Shown piece after piece: positions 8,354 to 16,141 of a DNA stretch of 26,690 nucleotides; the stretch's first letter is position 1; every line of letters starts with the position of its first letter. This DNA comes from Acidimicrobiia bacterium (lineage in GTDB: Bacteria; Actinomycetota; Acidimicrobiia; IMCC26256; JAENVU01). The stretch covers positions 1 to 26,690 of the forward strand of contig JADGON010000041.1 of NCBI GenBank assembly GCA_017882945.1, given 5' to 3'. Below the pieces are notes generated by a model. The model did no database searches. It was given only the letters and a program-made list of their open reading frames with translations, and was not told the origin of the DNA. The translations under genes were made by a program, and so were the position numbers.

Positions 8354-9792
8354 GATCCGGCACTCGCGAGCTCGGCGTGGAGTGCGATCAAGTCGCTGCG
8401 CAACAGCTTCCCGATCTGGTTGCGCGGGAGCGCGTCGACCCGGTGGAACGCGACCGGCACCTTGTACGGCGCGAGATGCTCGCGACAGGTCGCACGCAGC
8501 TCGTCGTCGGTTACGGAGTCCTCACCGACGATGAACGCGATCGGCACGGCGCCGAGCCGATCGTCCGGCACGCCGACCACGCCCGCATCCTCCACGCCGG
8601 TCACGAGCCGCAACACCTCCGCGACGTGGTCGGGGAACACCTTGTTGCCACCCCGGTTGATCACGTCGCCTCCGCGACCCTCGATCCACACGAAGCCGTC
8701 GGGATCCACCCGAGCCAGGTCGCCGGTGTCGATGAAGCCTTCGTCGTCGACGCGGTCCGCGAGCTCTGCTCCATCGGCGTAGCCCGAAGCCATCGAGGGC
8801 GGGCGCACGAGCAACCGGCCCACGCCGTCGGTCGAGGCGACCCCGCCCGAGTCGTCGAGCACCTTGATCGCAACGCCGGGATGCGGGCGGCCGACCGCGC
8901 CGATCTTCTCGGGGTGCTCACGCGCGTCGCCGGCCGTCCACCCGATCACTTCGCCGATCTCGGCCTGGCCGTAGCCGTTGAGCACAGTCACCCCGAACTT
9001 GTCCGTGAAGCGGCGGGCCTGGATCGGCGACAGGGGTGCCGTGATGCTTCGCACGTACCGCAGCGGTGCGAGGTCATTCACTGTCGAGTCGGCGAGCATC
9101 GTCATTGCCGCGGGTGGGAGCACCGTCGAACGAATCTTGAAGCGCGCGACGAGCTCGGCGAACACCTCGGGATCGAAGCCGTCCATCACGACGATCGGCG
9201 CGCCCGCGCGCAGTCCGAACAACACGTTGTAGATGCCGGCGTTCAGCGAGAGTGAAACCGCGATGAGGTTCGGCGACGGCGGACGGCTCGTGTCGCGCGG
9301 CTTCGCACGCAGCGGCGCGAGCACCCGGTCGAGCAGCTCGAAGTACGCCGTGTGCTGGTGCAGGATCGCCTTGGGCTCACCGGTCGTGCCCGAGGTCCAC
9401 ACCACGAAGGCCGTCTCGAGTCCGTAGCTCCGGCCCGGGCCCTCGAGGGCCGTGATCTCCACCGCGTCGCCGGTGACGATGGCAACCGGCGCAGTCGCGG
9501 CGAGCACCTTCCGGACCTCGGGCGCCGGCGCTCGAGGGTTCACCGGCACGAAGACCGCACCCGCGAGCCAGATGCCGAACATCGTCGTGATCACTGCCGG
9601 CCCGTCGGGCATCTGGACCGCCACCGCGTCGCCGGGCTGGACCCCTGCAGCGCGCAGCCGGACCGCGACCGCATGGGCCGCTTCACGCGCCTCGCCCGCG
9701 GTGAGCACGGAGCCGGGTCCGTAGAGCAGGGGCTCACCGGCCGCGAACGGATGCTCGACGAGAAGCGACGCGAGCGAAGGAGGCCCGGTCAC
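8350..9792 (-). CDS. AMP-dependent acyl-CoA synthetase/ligase
   Basis: 480 aa in the ANL superfamily. The P-loop-like motif WTSGTTGEPK, the adenylate-binding block GYGQAEIGEV (the usual YGxTE written YGQAE), the hinge region FIDTGDL...GRGGDVINRGGNK and the C-terminal PRNQIGKLLR with the catalytic lysine are all present. It would activate a carboxylic acid with ATP and transfer it to CoA. I chose the GTG at 9792-9790 because it overlaps the dehydrogenase stop (GTGA) and has GGAGG upstream, although about 13 nt away. An in-frame ATG at 9813 is possible but has no ribosome site, and longer readings run into the dehydrogenase gene. It is somewhat shorter than typical FadD proteins (500-540 aa), mostly at the N-terminus. 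Substrate unknown. Confidence 0.88.
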   Translation of the reverse strand: MTGPPSLASLLVEHPFAAGEPLLYGPGSVLTAGEAREAAHAVAVRLRAAGVQPGDAVAVQMPDGPAVITTMFGIWLAGAVFVPVNPRAPAPEVRKVLAATAPVAIVTGDAVEITALEGPGRSYGLETAFVVWTSGTTGEPKAILHQHTAYFELLDRVLAPLRAKPRDTSRPPSPNLIAVSLSLNAGIYNVLFGLRAGAPIVVMDGFDPEVFAELVARFKIRSTVLPPAAMTMLADSTVNDLAPLRYVRSITAPLSPIQARRFTDKFGVTVLNGYGQAEIGEVIGWTAGDAREHPEKIGAVGRPHPGVAIKVLDDSGGVASTDGVGRLLVRPPSMASGYADGAELADRVDDEGFIDTGDLARVDPDGFVWIEGRGGDVINRGGNKVFPDHVAEVLRLVTGVEDAGVVGVPDDRLGAVPIAFIVGEDSVTDDELRATCREHLAPYKVPVAFHRVDALPRNQIGKLLRSDLIALHAELASAGS

Positions 9793-11063
9793 GATCGCGG
9801 CACCGCCTCCCATGCCGAGTCGACGTACGGATCGGGTTCGCGTGGCAAGCCGAGCACGCGCTCCGCAACGATGTTCTTGTTCACCTCGGTGGTCCCGCCC
9901 TCGATCGTGTTCGCGCGGCTCCGCAACATGGCGCGGCTCTCGAAGGGCATCGCCCCGGCCCACGCGTCGAGATCGTGATTGGGTCCGTCCCACGCGACTG
10001 CATCCGGACCGAGCAGATCCGCGGCGAGTCGTTGCAGGCGCTGGTTCAGGCTGCCTTGGTGCACCTTGCCGATCGAGCCGGCCGGCCCAGGGGTGCCACC
10101 CGCCTGCACTGCACCCCGCACACGCTGGTTCGTCCAGTCGCGGATTCGCTCCTCGCTGTACAGCTGCATCAGCTGCTGGCGCACGTGAGGATCGCCGGTG
10201 CGTCCGAGCTCGATCGCACGTTGGATCACCCGATCGATTCCCGAACCGCCGATGCGGTCGACGCCACCCGAGCCCGAGCCCGAAACCATCTGGCGTTCAC
10301 CGGCCAGCGTCGCGCCGGCGACGCGCCATCCGTCACCGGCCGCACCGATGCGGTGCGCGTCCGGCACGCGCACCTCGTCGAGGAACACCTCGTTGAAGTC
10401 GACTTCGCCGCCGATGTGCCGGAGGGGCCGTACCTGGACTCCCGGGGCGTCGAGATCGACGATGAAGTACGTGAGCCCGCGGCGCTTGGGCACGGTCGGA
10501 TCGGTGCGCGCGAGGCAGATCGCGAAGTCGGAGAGGTGCGCCCAGGTGGTCCAGACCTTCTGGCCGGTGAGGACCCACTCCTCCCCGTCGAGCGTGGCTC
10601 GCGTCGCCAACGACGCGAGGTCCGAACCAGCGCCGGGTTCGCTCAGGAGCTGGCACCATTTCTCCTCGTTGCGCACGAGCGGCGGCAGGAAGCGCAGGCG
10701 TTGCTCCTCCCGGCCGTGAGCGAAGAGCGCAGGCGCCGCGCTGTTCAGGCCGAGAGGGTTGAGCCGTCCGAGGTTGTACGGCGCCAGGACCGCTTCGGCG
10801 ACCCGGGCCTGGGCCGAGCTGAGATCGAGACCGCCGTACGCCACCGGCCACGTCGCGACCGCGAGCCCGCTGTCGGCGAAGGTCGGGTACCACTCCTCGT
10901 ACACCGCCCGGGGTCGCACCTTCCGGATCGCCGCACGGCCGCCGTGCGCGGCCGCGTCCTGCCACGGTGCCGGAACGTGCGCCGACACCCAGGCCTCGAC
11001 GACCCGGCGCACCTCGTCGTCGGACGACGACCGGTCGAGCGGCAGGCGAAGGTCCGGGTCCAT
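9789..11063 (-). CDS. Acyl-CoA dehydrogenase
   Basis: 424 aa. It has the helical N-terminal domain (WPVAYGGLDLS), the middle beta-domain signature QLLSEPGAGSDLASL followed by GQKVWTTWAH, and the C-terminal helical domain ending RANTIEGGTTEVNKNIVAERVLGLPRE, whose Glu in 'EGGT' matches the catalytic base position of many family members. It would introduce the alpha,beta double bond into an acyl-CoA with FAD, passing electrons to ETF. The ATG at 11063 was chosen because family-like sequence begins there and a -10-like TACGGT (11073-11078) lies 9 nt upstream. A second ATG at 11114 adds an unlikely leader and would leave no room for a promoter. It is the first gene of the leftward operon, divergent from the MaoC-like gene. 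C-terminal motifs look closer to actinobacterial FadE proteins of steroid/lipid clusters than to short-chain enzymes (inference). Confidence 0.9.
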   Translation of the reverse strand: MDPDLRLPLDRSSSDDEVRRVVEAWVSAHVPAPWQDAAAHGGRAAIRKVRPRAVYEEWYPTFADSGLAVATWPVAYGGLDLSSAQARVAEAVLAPYNLGRLNPLGLNSAAPALFAHGREEQRLRFLPPLVRNEEKWCQLLSEPGAGSDLASLATRATLDGEEWVLTGQKVWTTWAHLSDFAICLARTDPTVPKRRGLTYFIVDLDAPGVQVRPLRHIGGEVDFNEVFLDEVRVPDAHRIGAAGDGWRVAGATLAGERQMVSGSGSGGVDRIGGSGIDRVIQRAIELGRTGDPHVRQQLMQLYSEERIRDWTNQRVRGAVQAGGTPGPAGSIGKVHQGSLNQRLQRLAADLLGPDAVAWDGPNHDLDAWAGAMPFESRAMLRSRANTIEGGTTEVNKNIVAERVLGLPREPDPYVDSAWEAVPRS

Positions 11064-11153
11064 CGGGGTCGTACCGTAGGTGATCCCCGTCCGGCCCTTC
11101 CCAGCGGCCTGCATGGCCCGCGTAGTGTCACCGGCACGCAGACAGGAGCTGGG
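11064..11153. promoter_or_regulatory. Divergent promoter region between the two acyl-CoA operons
   Basis: 90 bp separate the starts of the dehydrogenase (leftward) and MaoC-like (rightward) genes. Leftward, TACGGT at 11073-11078 lies 9 nt from the ATG, which suggests a leaderless or nearly leaderless transcript. Rightward, TAGTGT at 11123-11128 is a possible -10, followed by AGGAG (11144-11148), 5 nt before ATG 11154. No clear -35 box or long palindrome was found. Confidence 0.35.
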
Positions 11154-12422
11154 ATGGCCGACAGCGACGGGATCACGGACGCGGGAGTGGAGCGCCTGCG
11201 CGCTCGCGTCGGGATCGCGCGGCCCCACACCCAGCCACCGCACTACCGCTTCCCGAACGAGGACACCTTTCGCAACGTGGCGGAGGCCTACGGCGACGAC
11301 AACCCGCTCTGGTGCGACCCCGAGTACGCCCGGGTCACCCGCTGGGCCGGACCGATCGCCTCGCCCCACCTGGTCGGGGGCGACACCCTGATCGGTGAGG
11401 ACGAGGTCACGGTGTTGCCGGACGACGTCCAGGCGCTGCTGCGCGGCGACCCGATCCGCGGCGCGCATGCGTTCTACGCCGGGAGCTCCCGGGAGTGGTG
11501 GTCACCGCTGCGGCCGGGCCGGCGGATGGCGCGTCGCAACGCGCTCGTCGGCGTCCACGACAAGGGCAGCGACTTCGCCGAGCGCGCCGTGCACGAATGG
11601 ACGGCCGAGGTCTTTGCATCCCGCGACCCGGACGAGGTGCTCGCCGCGCAGTACCGGCTGATGATCCGCACCGACCGGAAGAAGGCCGAGCAGCGCGGCA
11701 AGAACGACGCGATCGTCATCGATCCGTACACCGACGAGCAGATCGCCGAGATCGACGCGGTGTCGGCGGCCGAGCGCGCGATCCGCCGGGGGAGCGAGCC
11801 GCGGTGGTGGGAGGACGTCGACGAGGGCGACGAGGTCGGACCGCTCGTCAAGGGTCCGCTGCGCGTGACCGACATGGTGTGCTGGCATGTGGGCATGGGC
11901 ATGGGGCTGTACGGCGTGAAAGCGCTGCGACTCGGATACGACCAGCGCCGGCGAGTGCCCCGGTTCTTCCGCCCCGATGATCTCAACATCCCGGATGTGC
12001 AGCAGCGGGTGCACTGGGACCCCGAGTGGGCGCGCAAAGCCGGGAACCCCGCGAGCTACGACTACGGCCGCATGCGCGAGACGTGGTTGATCCACCTCTG
12101 CACCGACTGGATGGGTGACGACGCCTGGCTCTGGAAGCTCGACTGCCAGTTCCGGAAGTTCAACTACGTCGGCGACACGCACTGGATGCGGGGTCGCGTC
12201 GTGCGCAAGCTCCTCGCCGACGGTGACCGGCCCGCCGTCGAGCTCGACATCTGGGGCGAGAACCAGCGCGGTGAGACCACGACCCCGGGTCACGCGACGA
12301 TCCTGTTGCCGAGCCGTGAGCGCGGCGACGTCCGGTTGCCCGAGCCTCCTGGCGGTGCCACCACGTGCCAGGACGCGCTCGCCGCGCTCGTCGATCGCTT
12401 CGCGGAGATGGAGAGCGCATGA
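11154..12422 (+). CDS. MaoC-like double-hotdog acyl-CoA hydratase/dehydratase
   Basis: 422 aa. The N-terminal half matches the FAS1-type dehydratase/MaoC-like hotdog domain: YRFPNEDTFRNVAEAYGDDNPLWCDPEYA, written here in parts, with D49, N50 and P51. The hydratase motif His is Trp53. The C-terminal half is a second hotdog, marked by TDMVCWHVGMGMG and the block YDYGRMRETWLIHL...TDWMGDD. Such two-domain proteins hydrate enoyl-CoAs or act as the scaffold partner of a second hotdog subunit. ATG 11154 has AGGAG five bases upstream; longer readings overlap the divergent dehydrogenase and lack a signal. The stop overlaps the next gene's start (ATGA). It heads the rightward operon with a crotonase-family gene and a FadD3-like ligase. 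Substrate unknown. Confidence 0.82.
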   Translation: MADSDGITDAGVERLRARVGIARPHTQPPHYRFPNEDTFRNVAEAYGDDNPLWCDPEYARVTRWAGPIASPHLVGGDTLIGEDEVTVLPDDVQALLRGDPIRGAHAFYAGSSREWWSPLRPGRRMARRNALVGVHDKGSDFAERAVHEWTAEVFASRDPDEVLAAQYRLMIRTDRKKAEQRGKNDAIVIDPYTDEQIAEIDAVSAAERAIRRGSEPRWWEDVDEGDEVGPLVKGPLRVTDMVCWHVGMGMGLYGVKALRLGYDQRRRVPRFFRPDDLNIPDVQQRVHWDPEWARKAGNPASYDYGRMRETWLIHLCTDWMGDDAWLWKLDCQFRKFNYVGDTHWMRGRVVRKLLADGDRPAVELDIWGENQRGETTTPGHATILLPSRERGDVRLPEPPGGATTCQDALAALVDRFAEMESA

Positions 12423-13228
12423 AGCCGTACCCGACTCCGCCCGACGGACTTGTCGTCGAAGCCGACGGCCCAGTGCTCCGGCTGCGCCTCGATCGCCCCG
12501 ACCGGCGCAACGCGGTGACCGACGACATGGTGCTCGCGCTCATCGAGACGATCGAGGCCGCGGGCAGCGACGAGACGGTGCGCGTCATCGCGCTCTCCGG
12601 AACCGGTGACCACTTCTGCTCCGGGTTCGATCTCGGGCTCCGGGGCCAGAGCGACGCCAAGCCGCGAGCCGGGGCCACGCAGCGCCAGATGCGATGGCAA
12701 GTCAACCGCCTCATCCCGACGATGCTCGAGACCCAGACGCCGATCGTCACCGTGGCGACCGGCTACATCATCGGGCTCGGGCTGAACCTCGTCCTCGCTT
12801 CGGACTTCGCGGTCGTGACCGACGACGCCCGCCTGCGCTCGCCCTTCACCGGGATGGGCTTCACCCCCGACTCGGGGGCGTCGTGGCTCATCCCCCGGAT
12901 GGTCGGCGTGGCGCGGGCCAAGGAGCTGCTCCTGTTGAGCCGCGAGATCACCGGCCTCCAGGCGGCCGAGTGGGGTCTCGTGCACCGAGCGGCGCCGGCG
13001 CGCTCGGTCGCCGCGGTCGCCGACTCACTGGTCACCGAGCTCGCCGGTGCGGCCACCGTGGCCGTCGGGCTCACGAAGCTGTTGGTCCAGCGGAGCCTGA
13101 CCGTGGACCTGGAGCGTCACCTGGCCGACGAGGCGCTCGCGATCGAGCTGTCGAGCCGTTCGGGCGACTTCCAGGAGTTCGCCCGGGCGCGCAAGGATCG
13201 CCGTGAACCAGACTTCGAGGGCCGCTAG
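12419..13228 (+). CDS. Enoyl-CoA hydratase/isomerase family protein, copy 3
   Basis: 269 aa crotonase-fold protein. The N-terminal LRLRLDRPDRRNAV block and the oxyanion hole (FCSGFDLG 67-74; ATGYIIGLGLN) are clear. The two hydratase Glu slots are Asn123 and Phe143; in exchange there is Asp151 in the block GFTPDSGASWLIPRMVG. An acidic residue at this later place is seen in crotonase-family isomerases and PaaG-like enzymes, so a double-bond isomerase or ring-modifying role is more likely than plain hydration (inference). ATG 12419 overlaps the preceding stop (ATGA). It is clearly distinct from the His-type pair encoded on the other strand and not a recent duplicate of them. Confidence 0.87.
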   Translation: MKPYPTPPDGLVVEADGPVLRLRLDRPDRRNAVTDDMVLALIETIEAAGSDETVRVIALSGTGDHFCSGFDLGLRGQSDAKPRAGATQRQMRWQVNRLIPTMLETQTPIVTVATGYIIGLGLNLVLASDFAVVTDDARLRSPFTGMGFTPDSGASWLIPRMVGVARAKELLLLSREITGLQAAEWGLVHRAAPARSVAAVADSLVTELAGAATVAVGLTKLLVQRSLTVDLERHLADEALAIELSSRSGDFQEFARARKDRREPDFEGR

Positions 13229-14818
13229 ATGGGAGCAGCAGTGACCGAGGAACTTCCCCAGACCATCCCCGGGGTGCTGGCCCGCGCCGCGCAGCGGTTC
13301 GGCGATCGCGAGGCTCTCGTCGACGAACGGGCCCGGCTGACCTACACGGACCTCGCGGCGGCCGTGTCCCGCGCGGCTCGCGCCCTGATCGCTTCGGGCA
13401 TCGATCCCGGTGACCGCGTGTCGATCTGGGCCCCGAACACCACCGAGTGGGCGATCGCCGCGCTCGGCGTGCACACCGCGGGTGCCGTGCTCGTCCCGTT
13501 GAACACCCGGTTCAAGGCCGCGGAAGCCGCCTACATCCTCGACCGCGCAGACGTCCGCATCCTCTTCACCGTCACCGACTTCCTGGCCACCGACTACGTC
13601 GAGCTTCTGGCGGGCGTGGATCGTCCCCCGTCGCTGCGCGAGATCGTGGTGCTGCGCGGCGCGCCCGCGGCCGGGACCGTCACCTGGGCGGAGCTCGACG
13701 CCCGCGCCGAGCAGGCGAGCACGGCGGACGTCGAAGCGCGAGGAAAGGCGCTCCAAGGCGACGATCTCTCCGACGTGCTGTTCACGTCCGGGACGACCGG
13801 GAAGCCGAAGGGGGCCATGCTCACGCACTCGGCCGGCATCCGGGCGTACGCCGCGTGGGCGGACGTCGTCGGCCTGCGTGAGGGCGACCGCTACCTCATC
13901 GTCAACCCGTTCTTCCACGCGTTCGGGCTGAAGGCAGGCATCCTCGCCAGCATCATCACCGGGGCGACCATGGTCCCGCACGCGGTGTTCGACGTGGACA
14001 CGGTGATGCAACGGGTGGCCGAGGAGCGCATCTCGATGCTCCCGGGACCCCCGACGGTCTACCAGTCGATCTTGGATCATCCGCGGGTCGGTGAGTTCGA
14101 CATGTCGTCGCTACGGCTGTCGGTGACCGGCGCCGCACCCGTCCCGGTCGAGATGATCAACCGGATGCGCGCCGAGCTCGGCTTCGAGACGATCGTCACC
14201 GGCTACGGGCTGACGGAATGCACCGGCATCGCGACGATGTGCCGTCATGACGACGATCCCGTCATCATCTCCACGACGTGCGGTCGCGCGATCCCGGGCA
14301 TCGAGGTGCAGGTCGTCGACGACAAGGGCGAGCCGGTCGCGCCCGGTGTGCCGGGCGAGGTCGTCGTGCGCGGCTACAACGTCATGCGCGGGTACATCCA
14401 CGACACCGAGGCGACCGCCGAGGCGATCGACGCCGCCGGCTGGCTGCACACGGGCGACATCGGCGTCATGGACGAACAGGAGAACCTGCGCATCACCGAC
14501 CGGATGAAGGACATGTTCATCGTCGGCGGCTTCAACGCCTACCCGGCCGAGATCGAGGGCATGATGCTCGAGCACCAGGGCATCTCGCAGGTGGCGGTCG
14601 TCGGCGTACCCGACGAGCGCATGGGTGAGGTGGGGTTGGCGTACGTCGTCCCTCGCCCGGGCGCCGAGATCGACGAAGCTGAGCTGATCGCGTGGTGCCG
14701 CGAGCGCATGGCCAACTACAAGGCGCCGCGCCGGGTCGAGATCGTCGATGCGCTGCCGCTCAACGCGAGCGGCAAGGTGCTCAAGATCGAGCTGCGCGCA
14801 CGGGCCGCCGAGGGCTGA
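13229..14818 (+). CDS. FadD3-like acyl-CoA ligase
   Basis: 529 aa ANL-superfamily ligase with all core motifs: FTSGTTGKPKGAM, GYGLTECTG, GWLHTGDIG, ITDRMKDM and NASGKVLK with the catalytic Lys. Many blocks resemble mycobacterial FadD3, the HIP-CoA ligase of steroid C/D-ring catabolism as I remember it: VPLNTRFKA, NPFFHAFGLKAGILA, MLPGPPTVYQS, LDHP and FNAYPAEIE. It would make a CoA thioester from a bulky or long carboxylate. ATG 13229 follows the previous stop directly and has GAGGG seven bases upstream; a GTG at 13241 with GGGAG five bases upstream is a real alternative (525 aa). It is the third gene of the rightward operon; its 3' end overlaps the convergent neighbour by 38 bp. Exact substrate not provable here; the specific symbol is withheld. 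Confidence 0.88.
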   Translation: MGAAVTEELPQTIPGVLARAAQRFGDREALVDERARLTYTDLAAAVSRAARALIASGIDPGDRVSIWAPNTTEWAIAALGVHTAGAVLVPLNTRFKAAEAAYILDRADVRILFTVTDFLATDYVELLAGVDRPPSLREIVVLRGAPAAGTVTWAELDARAEQASTADVEARGKALQGDDLSDVLFTSGTTGKPKGAMLTHSAGIRAYAAWADVVGLREGDRYLIVNPFFHAFGLKAGILASIITGATMVPHAVFDVDTVMQRVAEERISMLPGPPTVYQSILDHPRVGEFDMSSLRLSVTGAAPVPVEMINRMRAELGFETIVTGYGLTECTGIATMCRHDDDPVIISTTCGRAIPGIEVQVVDDKGEPVAPGVPGEVVVRGYNVMRGYIHDTEATAEAIDAAGWLHTGDIGVMDEQENLRITDRMKDMFIVGGFNAYPAEIEGMMLEHQGISQVAVVGVPDERMGEVGLAYVVPRPGAEIDEAELIAWCRERMANYKAPRRVEIVDALPLNASGKVLKIELRARAAEG

Positions 14819-16073
14819 ACTCCACTGCCGCCCCGGTGCTGATCTTTGCAAGCCCGATCTCCGGCGCTTCGCGCGCCGGTGTCGCGTCCGGGTCGATCAC
14901 CGCTTCGTAGGCGAACCGCTCGCCCGGTCGAGCGGTAGTCGCGGACACGCTGGCGCGGGGGTTCACGGCCTGCACGATCGCATCGAGCGCACGGTCGCTC
15001 GCAGCGCCGAGCTGGGTGAACCAGTGGTAGTCGTCCGCCTCCGCGAACACCGGTGAGTCCAGGATCGCGAACCGCACCCGGTCATCCGCGACCACCTCGA
15101 CCGCGAGGTCCACGTAGGTGCGCGGGAAGAAGGTGGGGTGCACCTGCAGGACCTTGGCGATGGCCTCGGCACCGTCGCCCTGGATGTTCATCGCGGTGCG
15201 CAGCCGCTGCGCGGTGAGCCCGGCCAGGCCGGTGAAGACCATCGGGTTGATGCGGGCGGCTTCCGCTTCCCCGTAGCGCTGCGCGACGGCCAGGAGGAAC
15301 GACCGAAACAGCAGGTGGCTCTGCACCGCGAACTCCTGCAACGCGACGACGAGCGCGCGGTGGGAGAGGTCCTCGAGCTGGAAGTCCGGGTCGAAGTCCC
15401 GGTGGTAGTCGTCCCAGCCGCCGGGCTCCGCGTCGGTGTCCGGAACCTGCACCGTGATGCTTGCGATGAGCGAGGCCTCGACGAGCGCGCGATTCGGATG
15501 GGGGTCCACCGGATCGAATGAGGGATCGATCTCGACGGTCCAGCGGCAGTGCGGCATCTGGTCGGCGGGTACGCGCGGCGGCCGGTGGATCGGCCGCACC
15601 TGGGCGCGCGGGTTCGTTGCTCCGGCCGTCGCGTCGAAGGTGGGGTCCTCGATCGCGTGGCACATCCCCTGGACGTACTCCTCGCCCATGGGCTCGACAT
15701 CCATCAGCGCGCCGCAGTGCGCCAGCCAGAACTCGCCGTGGTTCTCGTCGAACACCTCGCAGCGGAAGTCCATGAACTGGTGGGGGGCGCCGATGTCGAG
15801 CTGGAGGTTCTTCATGATCGTGGGGACGTTGCCGTCCGCGAAGCCGAACGCGCGCTGGGAGCGCATCGAGTACACCGGGCTGGCGGCCATCCACTCTACG
15901 ATCGCGACCTCCTCCATCGCCTCGCGGGGCCGGCCTTCGTGCACGAGCGGCATCCCGACCCGGTCCTGGAGGTGGCCGTGCAGCAACCACTCGCGACCGA
16001 GGACGGCCAGGGCGCGCCGCGAGAGATGCCGCAGATCGAAGTCAGGGTCGAACGGGCCCGAGTAGTCATCCAT
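14781..16073 (-). CDS. Unknown protein with two tandem copies of one domain
   Basis: 430 aa, no confident family. The two halves are related: GPFDPDFDLRHLSRRAL (F at residue 8) matches RDFDPDFQLEDLSHRAL (F at 227); a middle stretch around TIMKNLQL/AIAKVLQV matches; and NPRAQVRPIHRPP...CRWTVEIDP matches NPRASVSATTARPG...YEAVIDP. The first half carries MCHAIEDPTF and PHCRW with Cys and His residues that the second half lacks. The arrangement vaguely recalls L-2-amino-thiazoline-4-carboxylate hydrolase-like proteins, but I would not assign that. No signal peptide or membrane helix is visible. ATG 16073 is preferred: TACCTT lies 7 nt upstream. The in-frame GTG at 16079 would begin one base from that box. 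The last 12 codons overlap the FadD3-like gene on the other strand. It sits between two catabolic operons. Confidence 0.78.
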   Translation of the reverse strand: MDDYSGPFDPDFDLRHLSRRALAVLGREWLLHGHLQDRVGMPLVHEGRPREAMEEVAIVEWMAASPVYSMRSQRAFGFADGNVPTIMKNLQLDIGAPHQFMDFRCEVFDENHGEFWLAHCGALMDVEPMGEEYVQGMCHAIEDPTFDATAGATNPRAQVRPIHRPPRVPADQMPHCRWTVEIDPSFDPVDPHPNRALVEASLIASITVQVPDTDAEPGGWDDYHRDFDPDFQLEDLSHRALVVALQEFAVQSHLLFRSFLLAVAQRYGEAEAARINPMVFTGLAGLTAQRLRTAMNIQGDGAEAIAKVLQVHPTFFPRTYVDLAVEVVADDRVRFAILDSPVFAEADDYHWFTQLGAASDRALDAIVQAVNPRASVSATTARPGERFAYEAVIDPDATPAREAPEIGLAKISTGAAVEFSPRRPVRAARS

Positions 16074-16080
16074 GCCCACG

Positions 16081-16122
16081 AAGGTATCCGGCTTTCTGGC
16101 CTTCCCGGCTCCTGCCTACGCT
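16081..16122. promoter_or_regulatory. Divergent -10-like boxes (two genes)
   Basis: Leftward, TACCTT (16081-16086, reverse strand) ends 7 nt before ATG 16073 of the duplicated-domain gene. Rightward, TACGCT (16117-16122) ends 7 nt before GTG 16130, an in-frame upstream start of the alcohol dehydrogenase; its ATG at 16142 would then have a 12-nt leader. Both spacings fit leaderless or near-leaderless transcription. No convincing -35 boxes. Confidence 0.35.
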
Positions 16123-16141
16123 GGGGTCGGTGGGGCGCGTG

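Noticed and set aside
9793..9993. Longer N-terminus for the acyl-CoA ligase
   Set aside because: The extra residues are the shadow of the dehydrogenase 3' end; GTG 9792 overlaps the stop as GTGA and has GGAGG upstream.
9975..11153. Long upstream extension of the MaoC-like gene
   Set aside because: It runs antisense through the dehydrogenase; ATG 11154 has AGGAG at the right distance and homologous sequence starts there.
11064..11468. Upstream extension of the acyl-CoA dehydrogenase
   Set aside because: It overlaps the MaoC-like gene, and the sequence is not dehydrogenase-like before residue M encoded at 11063.
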